Assembly (NCBI GenBank): GCA_003550325.1
Contig: QKWP01000238.1
Coordinates: 242,614 to 306,613 of the forward strand
From: Gigaspora rosea
Lineage: Eukaryota > Glomeromycota > Glomeromycetes > Diversisporales > Gigasporaceae
DNA: 64,000 nt
Direction: 5' to 3'
Shown piece by piece: positions 1 to 10,670 of the stretch. The position numbers and the translations under genes are program-made. Under the pieces are notes generated by a model that ran no database searches, was not told the DNA's origin, and saw only the letters and a list, made by a program, of their open reading frames with translations. How positions within the stretch are numbered: position 1 is the stretch's first letter; each line of letters begins with the position of its first letter.

Positions 1-690
1 AAAAAAAAATAAGCGAAAAAAAAAAGTAAAAAAAAAATAATAAAAAATAAGAAGCGAAAAAAAAAATATATTAAAAAAATAAAAATATATATACAGATCA
101 TTATATATATATTACGGTATTTGAACCTCAAAATTTTTAGGGTATTCTAAAAATCACCCGATATGGTGTGACAAATTTATATTCCCATTGCAAAATATTA
201 TATATTGTAAAATATGTGAAATAGGCCAAATAAAACAATACAAACCTCTATCTAATTAACTTATTTCAGAAGTTACAGAAAGTAATATTTCATATATTAT
301 CATATAAATCTGTAGATTTTCACAATATTTCATATAGAGATTGTACCTGTTGGGAAAACCTCTACCCGGTTACTATTAAATTACTCAGATATCCGGATAA
401 ATTACTATTTCACACAATTGCAAATTCTACTAGGGTACAATTACTAATTTTGCAATATTTTGTATATTTTTAAAATTTTTTAAAATTTTTGTATTTAATA
501 TTAAATTTTATATTTTTTATTTATTATTAGAAGATTGATATTCATACCTCCATTTTTGATATTCATATCTCCTATCAAAAATCAAAATTTAGAGCTTTGA
601 GCAAAGATATCTTAACAACCATCTAAAAATTAAAAAAAAAAATCATTAAAAAAAAAGTTTTAAAAAAAAAAAATAAAAAAAGTAAATAAA
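1..690. other. AT-rich intergenic DNA, no gene seen
   Basis: The stretch is dominated by A/T runs and simple AT dinucleotides. No open frame with recognisable protein content, no RNA gene and no clear terminal inverted repeat could be supported. Confidence 0.6.
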
Positions 691-752
691 AAAATGTATT
701 TATTTATTGAAATCCTTTATATAGTATACCATGCATTTAGTGCACCCCTAGG

Positions 753-1167
753 CAGTGTTGTCATTCGGACCAGACTCGGACTTGGACCGGACCAGACCGG
801 ACTCAGACCGGACCCGGACAGAGCTATTCACAGAGCTATTCATGTCCGTCGGACAGTTCAGACAGTTATATGGCTTAAGCCAAAAATTTAATTAACTATG
901 TCACGATTAGGGTTCCAAACCGGGTTTAAATTTTGAACCTGTAACTCGTCGGGTCAAGATTGGCAACCAACCGTGAATCTGATGGGTAACCCGTATATCC
1001 GCTTACCCGTATTTATTTCGGGTACCCCGTATATCCGCTTACCCGTGTTTAATTCGGGTGACCCATATATCCGGTTTACCAATTTAATTTGAGTGACCCG
1101 GTTACCCGCCTAACTATATTTAATTCGGGTGACCCAGTTACCCGCCTAAGTGGTGTGTACAATACTA
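753..1167. repeat. Possible hAT-like non-autonomous element, poorly preserved
   Basis: The left end reads CAGTGTTGTCATTCGG and the right end closes with GTACAATACTA, so the two ends are roughly complementary. The start resembles the hAT-like element at 42930. I found no convincing 8-bp target duplication, so the borders are uncertain. The short open frame across the left part is rich in GGACC/GACCGG repeats and is not a gene. Confidence 0.3.
984..1155. repeat. Minisatellite, ~36-bp unit, about 4.5 copies
   Basis: Successive units start with GGGTAACCCG or GGGTGACCC, continue with TATATCCGCTTACCCG and end in TTTAATTC. The first two units are nearly identical and the later ones have diverged, with GTTACCCGCCTAA replacing TATCCGCTTACCCG. 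Confidence 0.7.
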
Positions 1168-1374
1168 GCCTCTGATGAATATAGCTCTGTATCATTTGCC
1201 CGTTTATAACTTATATGATCATTATACAAACCGTGGTCAAATGTTAAGACTAGTATATCGATGAGCAAGTTATGATCAGGAATGTCATCACAATTTAACA
1301 ATTATTTCATTACGATATTATTCTTGCTTGGATTTTATATTAACACTTTCTTTATTAGACATTATGAAGACTTT

Positions 1375-1567
1375 CTTTATTTGCATATCGAATACCATCA
1401 AATATTCATTATTAGTTGTGGTTTGATTTAGCCCATACACCTCAAGATTACTACCCAATAATCTAGATCGNCTTTATTTGCATATCGAATACCATCAAAT
1501 ATTCATTATTAGTTGTGGTTTGATTTAGCCCATACACCTCAAGATTACTACCCAATAATCTAGATCG
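1375..1567. other. Assembly join: 96-nt exact duplication around a single N
   Basis: Bases 1375-1470 and 1472-1567 are identical and are separated by one N at 1471. This is the signature of two overlapping contigs scaffolded with a nominal gap rather than a biological tandem repeat. The true locus probably has one copy. Confidence 0.9.
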
Positions 1568-1644
1568 CTTCTTTTTCTATAGCAGTAGTAGTTCTAGTAG
1601 GATTAGTGACAGCCATATCTTGCACGCGAGATTTCGACTTTCAT

Positions 1645-2420
1645 GCGATAGAATTCATTTAAAATATATTTTAAAACCAACTTACCGACAAGCTCATTTT
1701 ACGAAAATAGAATATACCGACAAGCTTATTCTACCGACAATAAATTCGTCAACAATACGATTTGCTGACAATACAATTGCTGACAATACAACTCGTTGGC
1801 ATATAAGACCACAGCAATGTAATAAACTACTAAGAATAATTACGTATTATGCAATTTATTAATAATGACAATAAAAATTGCACATTTTATTAATGACGAT
1901 AATAATAATTATTGTCATAGCTGATGCTGAGTTATGACCTATTTTGATAAAAAATTTTAAAATTTTCTTTGGATGTTTTTTTTTGTCTTTGTCTTATAGG
2001 GTTAGAGTAGGGTTTGGGTATAGATTTCATATTTATAGAGTATATGTGGATTTTAGCAGGGCTTATAGTTTCAAATCGAGACTCTATAACTTTAGCATCA
2101 ACTGTGATACTTAAGGCATTTGGCGAATCGTTTGTCGGTGAATTGTTTGTCGGTAAATTGTATTGTCAGTAGAATAATCTTGTTGGTAAATTCTATTTTC
2201 AGTAAAATGAACTTGTCGGTAAGTTGATTTTGTCGGTAAAATTAACTGTTAGTGAAGTGTGTGTCGGTAAAATCAACGTGTCAGTGAAAACATACTTGTC
2301 AGCAAATCGAGTGTCGGCGAGTTATTTGTCGGTAAAAAAAGCTTGTCAGTAAAATGATTGTCGGTGTAGTATTATGTCTGTAAAGCGATTGTCAGTGAAA
2401 TAATACGAATCCATTTTTAA
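1645..2420. repeat. Hairpin element with TTGTCGGT-repeat arms
   Basis: The left arm (about 1650-1800) is built from ACCGACAA/TTGTCAGC-type motifs. The right arm (about 2120-2410) carries the same motifs in reverse complement. Over about 70 bp the arms align closely (TAGAATAA.CTTGT.GGTA, then TTCTATTTTC.GTAAAATGA.CTTGTCGGTAAGTTG.TTTT). Within each arm the motif recurs every 15-25 bp, so each arm is itself a degenerate tandem repeat. The 80-codon open frame at 1620-1862 is a by-product of the left arm. Confidence 0.6.
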
Positions 2421-2439
2421 ATATATATTATATTACAGT

Positions 2440-3300
2440 ATATAAATAATATGTTGTATTAGCCAATCAGAATAAATGATATATAGTAACCTAATTAGGC
2501 CAAAGACCTCCTCTCCCAAGAAATTAGCTAATTTCTGGTGCCCCTTATATATTTTTCAATTATAGTAATATGGTACCCGATAGGTACCTAATATATTAAA
2601 TTTTGACCTGTAAATATCTGATCTCTGACCTATTTATGTATATTTCAGGATTCTTATATGGTTGTCATCTCATCTTTTTTTAAATTGTATTACTGTTAAA
2701 AAATTTTTAAAGAACTTACCATCTATTGTAATATAAATAATATATAGTTAAATTTAAATAAGTTGTATTTAAATTATCATAATTCTACTTTGAATTATTG
2801 TAAAGAATTGTTACAGAATATACTAATGCAGTATGCACATAAGTTGTATTAGTATTATATTATCAAAATTTTACTATAATTTAATGTAAAAAATTCTATT
2901 ATAAAACTTACTCACTATTTAGTATCTATAGTATTTGGTTAAGGTTGGGTTTGTTGCATTACTATTTCTATTTCAATTCAAAATTTACTTACTAATATAG
3001 TACAGTATATACAATAGTTAAAGTTGAGTTAGTATTAAAATTATTGTGATATTTGTATAAAAATTTCCGTCATTTATTAGCTGATTAGGGTTTTACTAAA
3101 TAGCTAACCCCTACTCCCTATCTGATAATTTTTCTAAACATTTGATTGGTTAAAATTTAATAATATATATATATTACTAGGTAAATGCATAGCATTGGTT
3201 GTCTGGAGCTAAATATTTATATAAATATAATAATTAAAAAGTTTGCTATTTACTAGATAAAAGCATAGCATTGTTTGATTTTATATATGTTCTAATTTAT
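2440..3300. other. AT-rich intergenic DNA, no gene seen
   Basis: I see no coding content. Weak imperfect repeats of GTTAAGGTTGAGTTAGTATT occur here and again near 7620, suggesting worn copies of one repeat. Nothing more can be supported. Confidence 0.5.
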
Positions 3301-3317
3301 GGAATTATAAAATAATA

Positions 3318-3930
3318 ACTTTTGATCCACTGGTCTGTTTTGGATAATTTAACTGTAACTATCAAAATGTTCATTTCGATGACAAGCCCAAAATCGTTAA
3401 AATCCAATCACAGGATTCCAAAATCATTTATCACTAAGTAAATTTCTTTACTATTGAATAACTTTTGATCCACTGGGTTGTTTTGAATAATTTAACCCCC
3501 AAAATGTTTGTCTTAGTGAGACGATTCTAACAAGCCCAAATTCGTTAAATTCCAATTACAGAATTCAAAGATCGATAAAGATTTATCAACCATTTAATCN
3601 GCCCAAATTCGTTAAATTCCAATTACAGAATTCAAAGATCGATAAAGATTTATCAACCATTTAATCAAATTGATTTTATATATAAAATCAATTTGATTAA
3701 ATGATTAATAAATTTTTATCAATCTTTGGATTTTGTAATTGGAATTTAACGATTTTGGGCTTGTTAGAATCATCTCACTAAGACAAACATTTTGGTAGTT
3801 AAATCATCCAAAACAGCCTAGTGGATCAAAAGTTATTCAATAGTAAAGAATTTACTTAGTGATAAATGATCTTGGGATCCTGTGATTGGATTTTAACGAT
3901 TTTGAAGTTGTTAGAATCATCTCATTTATA
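3318..3930. repeat. Large inverted repeat built from the ~110-bp ACTTTTGATC module
   Basis: The left arm (3318-3665) contains two plus-oriented copies of a module that reads ACTTTTGATCCACTGG, then GATGATTTAACTACC, AAAATG, GACGATTCTAACAAGCCC, AAAATCGTTAAAATCC and CACAGGATCCCAAGATCG. The right arm (3670-3930) contains the same module in reverse complement, with a short central spacer ATTTGATT/AATCAAAT. The left arm also holds an assembly duplication at 3534-3666. Confidence 0.7.
3534..3666. other. Assembly join: 66-nt exact duplication around a single N
   Basis: Bases 3534-3599 and 3601-3666 are identical and flank an N at 3600. As at 1471 this looks like un-merged contig overlap. It falls beside the centre of a long palindrome, a structure that commonly breaks assemblies. 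Confidence 0.9.
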
Positions 3931-4157
3931 TATAAAAACGAAATTATTTCGGGTTCTAAAGCCCAAAATTAAAATTTGAAGACAAAATTGTTTTTGACCT
4001 ATTTTACTTAAAAGATGAAATTATTTAATACTTTTTTTGAATAGACGAAATTATAAGAAACATATCTATATAAATTTTATTTGCTCTTCTTTATAAGAAA
4101 TTTTAATTTTTTCTAATAAAGACGAAATAGGCCTTTTTTAAAAATAATTTCGGTGGC
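3928..4157. repeat. MITE-like repeat, copy 1 (second copy near 58.54 kb)
   Basis: It shares about 230 bp with 58538-58760 in the same orientation (CCCAAAATTAAAATTTG, TTGACCTATTTTACTT, AATAGACGAAATTATAAG, TATAAATTTTATTTGCTC). The ends carry short inverted CGAAATTATTT sequences. It interrupts a minus-oriented copy of the ACTTTTGATC module: TTAGAATCATCTCAT lies to the left and GAACATTTTGATAGTT to the right. Confidence 0.6.
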
Positions 4158-4169
4158 ATTACTAGTCCT

Positions 4170-4730
4170 ATCGAGTGAACATTTTGATAGTTAAATCATT
4201 CAAAATGGACCAGTGGATCAAAAGTTCTTATCAATTTTATAAATTGGCCAATTAAAAATCATGTGAGTGAACAGACGGAAAGTGCAAAGTTGAATTTTTG
4301 ATATTCTAATATGTGATGCATTAAGAAAGTAACTTTATATTATGATACATAGAAACTAAAGGTCCTTCACTTTGCTCTGGACAAAAAATTGAATAACTTT
4401 TGATCTACTAGTCTGTTTTGAATGATTCAACTACCAAATATTTATCTCAGTGTCAATTCTAACAAGTCCAAAATCATTAAAATCCAATCACAGGATCCCA
4501 AGATTGTTCAACTTTTGTGTAATTTTAATAGTAATTTTTAATAGTAATTTTTAAAATTACTAAGTCAATTTTTTTAATATTAAATAACTTTTGATTCACT
4601 AGTTCATTTTGGATGATTTAACTACCAAAATGTTTATTTTAGTGAAACAATTCTAATAAGCCTAAAATTATTAAATTCTAATGACAGGATCCCAAGATCG
4701 ACAAAGATTTGTATTATAAGATTTATAAGA
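4170..4730. repeat. Further copies of the ~110-bp ACTTTTGATC module
   Basis: The remainder of the interrupted minus copy lies at about 4170-4230. Plus copies lie at about 4388-4510 and 4575-4710. Each retains the ACTTTTGAT, ACTACCAAAAT, TTCTAA.AAG and AAATCCAATCACAGGATCCCAAGAT blocks with many substitutions. Confidence 0.6.
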
Positions 4731-4764
4731 TAGATATGTCTAATTTGGTGCAGTATCTAATTTG

Positions 4765-5355
4765 GCGCATTAACAATATCTTATGAACTGTTAATCAAAA
4801 TCATGTGATTTTGGTACTATTTGATCAGAGTCGATGATTTTCTGCGATGATTAAACTCAAATTCTGCGGTGATTAAATTTAATTTTTGCAAAATAAAATT
4901 TTAGCAAATTTCTGTTATAATTTAGACAGCCACTAGCACTCAAGCCACCACAATAAATCTCATGTTACTGCACTCAAAACTCAAATTTTTGCAATAAAAA
5001 CTTTATTACTGCACTCAAAACTTAAAATTCTGCTATTTTTGCACTCAAAACTTGAGATAATACTCATGTTTCAAAAGCTTTTCCATGCTCATATGTTGTG
5101 TCAATTAATTGTCCATTCTTTGAAACTCTTTTCCAAAACTTGCAATTTGATTAGATTCTAGTTAAATTTTAAGTCAATTTTGCAATTATCTGTGATAAAA
5201 TCAAATTTTTGCAAAAATGTATGAATTCTGCAAATTCTGTAGTATTCTGCATTTTGCAGAAATCATCGTTTTTGCATTCAGTGATTTATCTTATCAGGAC
5301 AAAGCAAATGGTAACAAAATCATATAATTTTAACTAATAGTTTACAAGATATTAT
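4765..5355. repeat. Palindromic element interrupted by a second inverted-repeat element
   Basis: The outer arms are 4765-4830 (ATCTTATGAACTGTTAATCA, TCATGTGATTTTGG) and the inverted 5290-5355 (AAAATCATATAATTTTAACT, GTTTACAAGATATT). The same hairpin exists uninterrupted at 6370-6508. Between the arms lies a 437-bp insert, 4832-5268, with inverted ends CGATGATTT.CTGC. Its interior is rich in AATTCTGC/GCAGAATT words, as is the hAT-like element at 43.7 kb. Confidence 0.5.
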
Positions 5356-5404
5356 TATTTAACCAAAATAACCTATATATAATTTTTGAAAATTAGTATA
5401 AAAT

Positions 5405-5730
5405 CGAAGATAAATTTTAATAGACTGGTCCATTTTTGACAATTTTATCACCAAAATGACTGCCTTGAAGAAACGATTCCAACAAGCCCAAAATTGTTAA
5501 AATCCAATTACGGGATTACAAAATCATTAAGATTTTTGTATTACTTTAAATAAAAATTAATTAGTTAAATCTAATTTTCATTAAAATAATAAGAAAATCT
5601 TTAATAATCTTGTGATTCTGCAATTAGATTTTAATGATTTTGGCTTTTGGAATCATCTTTTCAAGACAGTCATTTTGGTAATAAAATCATCAAAATGGAT
5701 CAGTCTGTCAAAGGTTATCAATGATTTTAT
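5405..5730. repeat. Inverted pair of ACTTTTGATC-module copies
   Basis: A plus copy at 5405-5540 (GACTGGTCCATTTTTGACAA, AACAAGCCCAAAATTGTTAA) faces a minus copy at 5605-5725, forming a hairpin with about 65 bp of spacer. The open frame at 5612-5800 is the translated minus copy and not a gene. Confidence 0.6.
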
Positions 5731-5759
5731 GTTAATTTCAAATTTTGTTTTACACAGGT

Positions 5760-6365
5760 TAGGGAGCTTCCAGAAATCAGCTGATTTTTGTTTACTATGA
5801 GCCAATCTCACCCCTACCCTACCCACCACACCTGATACCCCAATTAGCCAATCAGATTTTACAATTATTAAAAAGTTAAATATAACATTTAATAGTAAAT
5901 AACTTTTGATCTACCAGATCAAATTTGATGATTTAACTACCAAAATAATCCTCTCAATGAGAGAATTCTAGCGAGCCCAAAATCGTTAAAATCCAATTAC
6001 AGGATCCTAAGATCGAAATAAATTTGTTTTACTATAAATGGGTTATAATTATTTAATAAATTATAGAACTTTATAGTAACACAAATCTATTCCAATCACA
6101 GGATCTTGTGATTGGATTTTAACAATTTTGGGCCCACTAGAACTCTCTCATTGAGAGGATCATTTTGGTAGTTGAATCAACAAATTTGGTCCAGTAGTTC
6201 AAAAGTTATTAATTATCAAATATTATTAATAAATCTATAATTTTGGTCAAAAATAATTTTGCGACTTTGGCCAGAATTATGAAATTTTGGCCGGAATTAC
6301 ACCTGATACTTTAGCTGACCCCACCCACCCACCCAGAAATCAGCTGATTTCTGGAAGCTCCCTTA
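5760..6365. repeat. TIR element, ~606 bp, containing two module copies
   Basis: The ends match in inverted orientation for about 28 bp, beginning TTAGGGAGCTTCCAGAAATC. Next to each end lies a C-rich stretch of CCCACC type followed by CACCTGATA. The interior carries a plus module (5888-6020) and a minus module (6080-6205). A related half-element occurs at 59809-60115. Confidence 0.7.
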
Positions 6366-6369
6366 TTTT

Positions 6370-6508
6370 GATTAAATAATGATATCTTGTAAACTATCAA
6401 TCATAATCATATAGTTTTAGTACCATCTGACTCACCTCATTATGATGAATCAAATTGTACCAAAATCATATATATTTGGACCAATAGTTCACAAGATATT
6501 ATTAGAGA
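6370..6508. repeat. Palindromic MITE, ~140 bp
   Basis: The arms GATATCTTGTAAACTAT and ATAGTTCACAAGATATT are inverted. Each is followed inwards by a block with AATCATAT and GTACCA, giving a near full-length hairpin. It is the uninterrupted relative of the element at 4765-5355. Confidence 0.55.
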
Positions 6509-6754
6509 TCTTTAGTATGCTGAATTAGGCACAGTACCAAAATAGAACTATGTTTTAAAATAATCGTTAAAATGTGATATCTCATAATTAAGTGATCAAA
6601 TTCAGGTAATTTTGGTGTTATTCAATTCGTCTCAATAAAATGAATCAAATAGTACCAAATTGGCTGATTCTGATTGATATGGCATATGTATTTATCATAG
6701 AACTTAGGTGTACCAAATTAGATATATCTAATTATTAATTGTTTCTAGAATACA

Positions 6755-6885
6755 AATCTTTGTCGATCTTAAAATCCTTGATTAGAATTTAATAATTTTG
6801 GTCTTGTTAGAATCGTCTCACTGAGGCAAACATTTTGGTAGTTAAATTATCAAAAATGTATTGATAAATCAAAAGTTATTCAATA
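6755..6885 (-). repeat. Single ACTTTTGATC-module copy, minus orientation
   Basis: The reverse complement reads TTTGATTTATCAATACA, then TAACTACCAAAATGTTTGCC, TCTAACAAGACC and AAATCGACAAAGATTTG-like blocks. It matches the other module copies over about 120 bp. Confidence 0.6.
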
Positions 6886-6902
6886 TTAAAAATTATATAT
6901 AT

Positions 6903-7076
6903 GTTGTAGCCCAGATGACAATCCTGCTCAGATGACAATCGGGCCAAATTAAATTAGGATTAGAGTAAAATTAAAGTAGAGTTAGAGATCAGTTTAGGCC
7001 AATTTTTATTTTTTGTAAAAATTGTCATCTGAGCTGGCCCAATTAACAATTGGCAGGATTGTCATCTGCGTTACAA
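6903..7076. repeat. MITE with ~24-bp terminal inverted repeats
   Basis: The left end GTTGTAGCCCAGATGACAAT pairs with the right end, whose reverse complement is TTGTAACGCAGATGACAAT, and both continue into CCTGC. Both sides are flanked by TATATATA. A second ATGACAATCGGGCC block close to the left end is mirrored on the right. Confidence 0.7.
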
Positions 7077-7154
7077 TATATATATAATATTATATATACA
7101 GTATAAATATATATTTATATATCTTATATATATTATATTATATAGATTTTTAAT

Positions 7155-7467
7155 ATTCATCGCTAGTGCGATTCATTGCTACTCCTGATTGACCAATCAT
7201 TTTGTTTGTTTTGATTTTATATTAATCAAAACAAAACAAATAGCGGCTGCGTTATGATTAGGGTTAGGGTTTGGCAGGGCAAGAGTTAGAAGCCCAAAAT
7301 TTCGCAAGGAATTTTTTTTGTCAAGAAAAAAGTCTAGTTTCTTAGTCAAATTTTTAAGTTAGAAGCAATTTTTTAAAAAAAGATTGTTTTGCTTCGATTT
7401 TACATTACACCTGATCCTGCATCCCGATTGGTCGATCGGGTAGCGATGCATCACACTAGTGATGAAT
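7155..7467. repeat. MITE with ~44-bp imperfect TIRs
   Basis: The left end ATTCATCGCTAGTGCGATTC matches the reverse complement of the right end, ATTCATCACTAGTGTGATGC. The match continues through GCTAC and GACCAATC. The interior contains GATTAGGGTTAGGGTTTGG and no open frame. Confidence 0.7.
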
Positions 7468-7675
7468 TATAACTCTCTATTATATATAGGATCTAATAAT
7501 TGCTCTACCCCACCCTCTAAAAAATTAGATGATAAATTGTGTTCTTCTTAGTTAGTTGTATTGGAATTATCATATTTTACTATATAGAATTTTGTTACAG
7601 AATTTATTTTTCAATGCAGTTCATACAGTGGTTAAGGTTGAGTTAGTATTGAAGCTATTGTGATTTTTATATTTA

Positions 7676-8466
7676 AGTAAACAGAATCAAACTTCATACT
7701 TATACTATAATTTATTGAACAATTAAATGATTATGGTTGATTATGTATACAATATATTCTCTTAAAACACAAATCTTAAAGTAAGCAAAATTAAGCTTCA
7801 TACTCAACCTAATAATTTATCGAATGATTAAATGCTACAGTTAATTGTACATATTTTTTCTTAAAACACAATCATTAAAGTAAGCTAAATTAAACTTCAT
7901 ACTCATTCTGGTAGTTTATTAAACAATCAAATGATTATGGTTAATTATTATAGTTAATTATATATACATTCTTTTGAAATACAATTATTAAAGTGAACAG
8001 AATTACCGTAAACTTCATGCTAATAATTTATTGAACGATTAAATAATTACAGTTAATTGTACATTCTTTTGAAATACAGTCCTTAAAGTAAACAAAATTA
8101 AACTTTATTCTCATTCTAGTAATTTATTGAACAACTAAATAATTATGGTAATATCATAGATTGTCTTGAACCACAGTTATTAAAGTGGGCAGAATTAAAC
8201 TTCATGCTCATCCTAGTAATTTTTAATTAATTAAATGATTATGGTAATCATATATTTTCTTAAACACAATCATTAAAGGAAGCAAAATTAATTTTTATAC
8301 TCACTCTGGTAATTTATTAAATGAATAAATAATTACAGTTAATTACATTCTCTTAAAAATCATTGGTAAAGTGACCAGAATAAACTTTATACTTACACTA
8401 GTAATTTATTGAGTAATTATCATAATTTATAAATTAATTACACAAATATCGATATGAAATATAATT
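7676..8466 (+). repeat. Diverged satellite, ~90-110 bp unit, about 8 units
   Basis: Each unit reads roughly: AGTAAACAGAATTAAACTTC, ATACTCATTCTAGTAATTTA, TTGAACAATTAAATGATTAT, GGTTAATTA, then an AT spacer and TCTTAAAACACAATCATTAA. Units begin near 7676, 7781, 7880, 7993, 8088, 8182, 8280 and 8373. Unit length varies with small indels in the AT spacer, so this is an old, unhomogenised array. Confidence 0.7.
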
Positions 8467-8469
8467 ATT

Positions 8470-9490
8470 TAAGTGATTAAATATATCACAATAATTTACA
8501 ATTATAAAATAGGAATCGACCAAAATTTTTTTTTATAGTTTGATCATGTTTTTGGATGCAGTTAATTAAAACATTAAAGTATGCAAACCCAAGATTAAAT
8601 TATAATAATAAGAATCTTTCTGATTAACTAAAAAAACCTCTTTATATAAATAGTTGCTTATATACATGTTTGATATTATTATTTGCCAATCCAGATAAGA
8701 TTGGCAATATTTTTATATTTAGAATTGGGGCAAAACAAATATATAAACAACATAGTACAAAATCTGAAACAGGCCTGTATATATAAAATTTTTATATGAT
8801 TTAAAGAATTTTAAAGACATTTTTACTCATATCTTCTTATCTACAGGTCCGATTTTAATAAAATTTTACTAGTAGATATACAAGAACCTGTTCTACAACT
8901 TTACTTATATCAAAAAATAATATTTACTTATTACAAAAAAAAGCTCTCAGTGAGGCGCATCTAACAAAAAAAAAGTTAATTCAATTCTGATTACTAGATC
9001 AAAAGTTATTTAAATAAATATATTTTGTTATTTTCAGCAAATTGGGCCAAAATTGGCCAAAATCCAGTTATGACCTATATGAGAGATGTCCAGGGTCCTC
9101 CCCTCTCCTTTTTCTTAATATATATATAGTCAGGTTCTTATATATAATTTCAACTTTTTTTACACTCTCCCACCTAAAAAATCATCTGACTTTTGTCACT
9201 CCCCTAAGCAAAACCTATTTCTGAAACATTATCATCATTGCTATTGATTAGGTTATTTGGTGTTGTCATTAGGAAAGGGTTCAATTGGGTTGGTTAGCTG
9301 ACATGTAATTTAACATTGTTCTAGATAATTCTATATTTGTTTAAGTTTATTGATTGTTTAATTTTCCCCTTTTCTTTTGCCCAAAAAAATAAAAAAGGAA
9401 TGTTAAATGAAATTATAACTTCAAACTGCCTTATCATAATATGAAAAGTAAACTTTAAATAAAGTTAAAGACCATGTATGTTTAAGAAAA
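8470..9490. other. Intergenic DNA, no gene seen
   Basis: A/T-rich sequence. A short open frame at 9042-9224 has no recognisable content. A faint minus-orientation trace of the ACTTTTGATC module (AGATCAAAAGTTATT near 8995) is present. No RNA gene or clear element ends were seen. Confidence 0.5.
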
Positions 9491-9495
9491 ATATA

Positions 9496-9699
9496 CAGTC
9501 GCCTCTTTTTAATCCGAACCTTTCTAAACCGAATACTATTAAACTCTTTTTAAACTGAACAAAATCTCCTAGAACTTTTGTAAATTTTATTATAAAGTTC
9601 AGATAAGCCATATATAACTTTTTGAAAACTGAACTTTTTCAAATTTTTATATAATAAAAAAAAGCAGTCCCGGCGGTTCGGATTAAAGAGAGTTGACTG
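9496..9699. repeat. pogo/Tigger-type MITE, 204 bp, TA target duplication
   Basis: The left end CAGTCGCCTCTTTTTAATCC and the reverse complement of the right end, CAGTCAACTCTCTTTAATCC, both continue as GAAC. TA flanks both sides (9494-9495 and 9700-9701). The CAGT start and the ATCCGAAC core are the classic pogo/Tigger TIR pattern. There is no transposase inside, so it would have moved in trans. Confidence 0.8.
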
Positions 9700-9989
9700 T
9701 ATAGTCTAAAAGTAAATTTTAAAAACTTAATGAAGTAATGAATATTAAGTAGCAAAGAAATTTGTAGTAATGTAGCAAAATATTGGGTAAAGCCTTGGTA
9801 GTTACACAATAAACAAATAGTAATAAAGGTAGCAATAGTACATGTAATGGTTAGTGATAGTATTAGAGTAATAGTATTAAAGATAATAATAATAGAACAA
9901 GATAAAATCTGAGTTGCAAAATATAGTAAATCTGCTTTGAAGATTTTTTTTTAATCTTAAAACCTAGTGCTCTTTTCAGTAATCCTTCA

Positions 9990-10425
9990 TAGTGAGCCCC
10001 CTTCACTATACCCATTTTAGAAAAGCTATCCAGCTTGCTTTTCGCTGCCCAAATGACCTCCCAGGTCCCTCCTCACGTGGTATTTTAGTTTTTATCGACA
10101 GAGCTCCAGCTGCTTTAAAAGTTACTGTGATAAAGGCTTCATCCGGCTTGCTTTTTGTTACCCAAATATGGGTTTGCACCATATTATTTTACTTCCTGCA
10201 TGGATGGCTGACTCTTTAGTCCAAGCTCTGTGGGTACATAACATTACATAGGGACACCACGATCAAGTTCATGCCTCATTGGACCAACCTTATATCTTGT
10301 ATGATTTCGGTTATTCCTAATTAGGTTCTGACTATCAAATTCAATTTACCACCAAGTGGTATTGAACTGGCAACCTTTGATTGAAAACCTGAGAGCATAA
10401 CCACTATGCTATCGACCCACAGGTT
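9990..10425 (-). repeat. tRNA-derived SINE (minus strand)
   Basis: On the minus strand the head at about 10425-10345 reads like a tRNA. The A box TAGCATAGTGG is at 10411-10401 and a B-box-like AGTTCAATACC at 10369-10359, with spacing typical of RNA polymerase III internal promoters. It is not a functional tRNA: the acceptor and anticodon stems do not fold cleanly. A tRNA-unrelated body runs on to about 9990, and the 75-codon plus-strand open frame there is accidental. The 3' border is unclear because I see no A-rich or microsatellite tail. Confidence 0.6.
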
Positions 10426-10670
10426 GCTTTGTAGCTTGGGTTAGAGTAAAATCTGTATTTTTTTATATAAAAGTGGATTTACTCTCATGTGATGCTTATA
10501 GCAGATTTCATAATAATTTTTAGAAAAAATAAGTATTTCTGATCTTAAATTTGATTGAATAAATACTCTAAACTACACTGTGGTGATGCATCTCCATGGC
10601 AATGAATGATAATTCTTTTAAGGGTATAGTGTAATACAATATAAATATAAATGGCAAATTATTTGCTATA

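Noticed and set aside
694-891. 65-codon open frame
   Set aside because: It translates a GGACC-rich degenerate repeat at a likely transposon end; no domain, no gene context.
5612-5800. 62-codon open frame resembling a short protein
   Set aside because: It is the reverse-oriented ACTTTTGATC module, which also occurs many times out of frame elsewhere.
10340-10425. Possible tRNA gene on the minus strand
   Set aside because: A and B boxes are present but acceptor and anticodon stems do not pair, and an unrelated body follows; a SINE head fits better.
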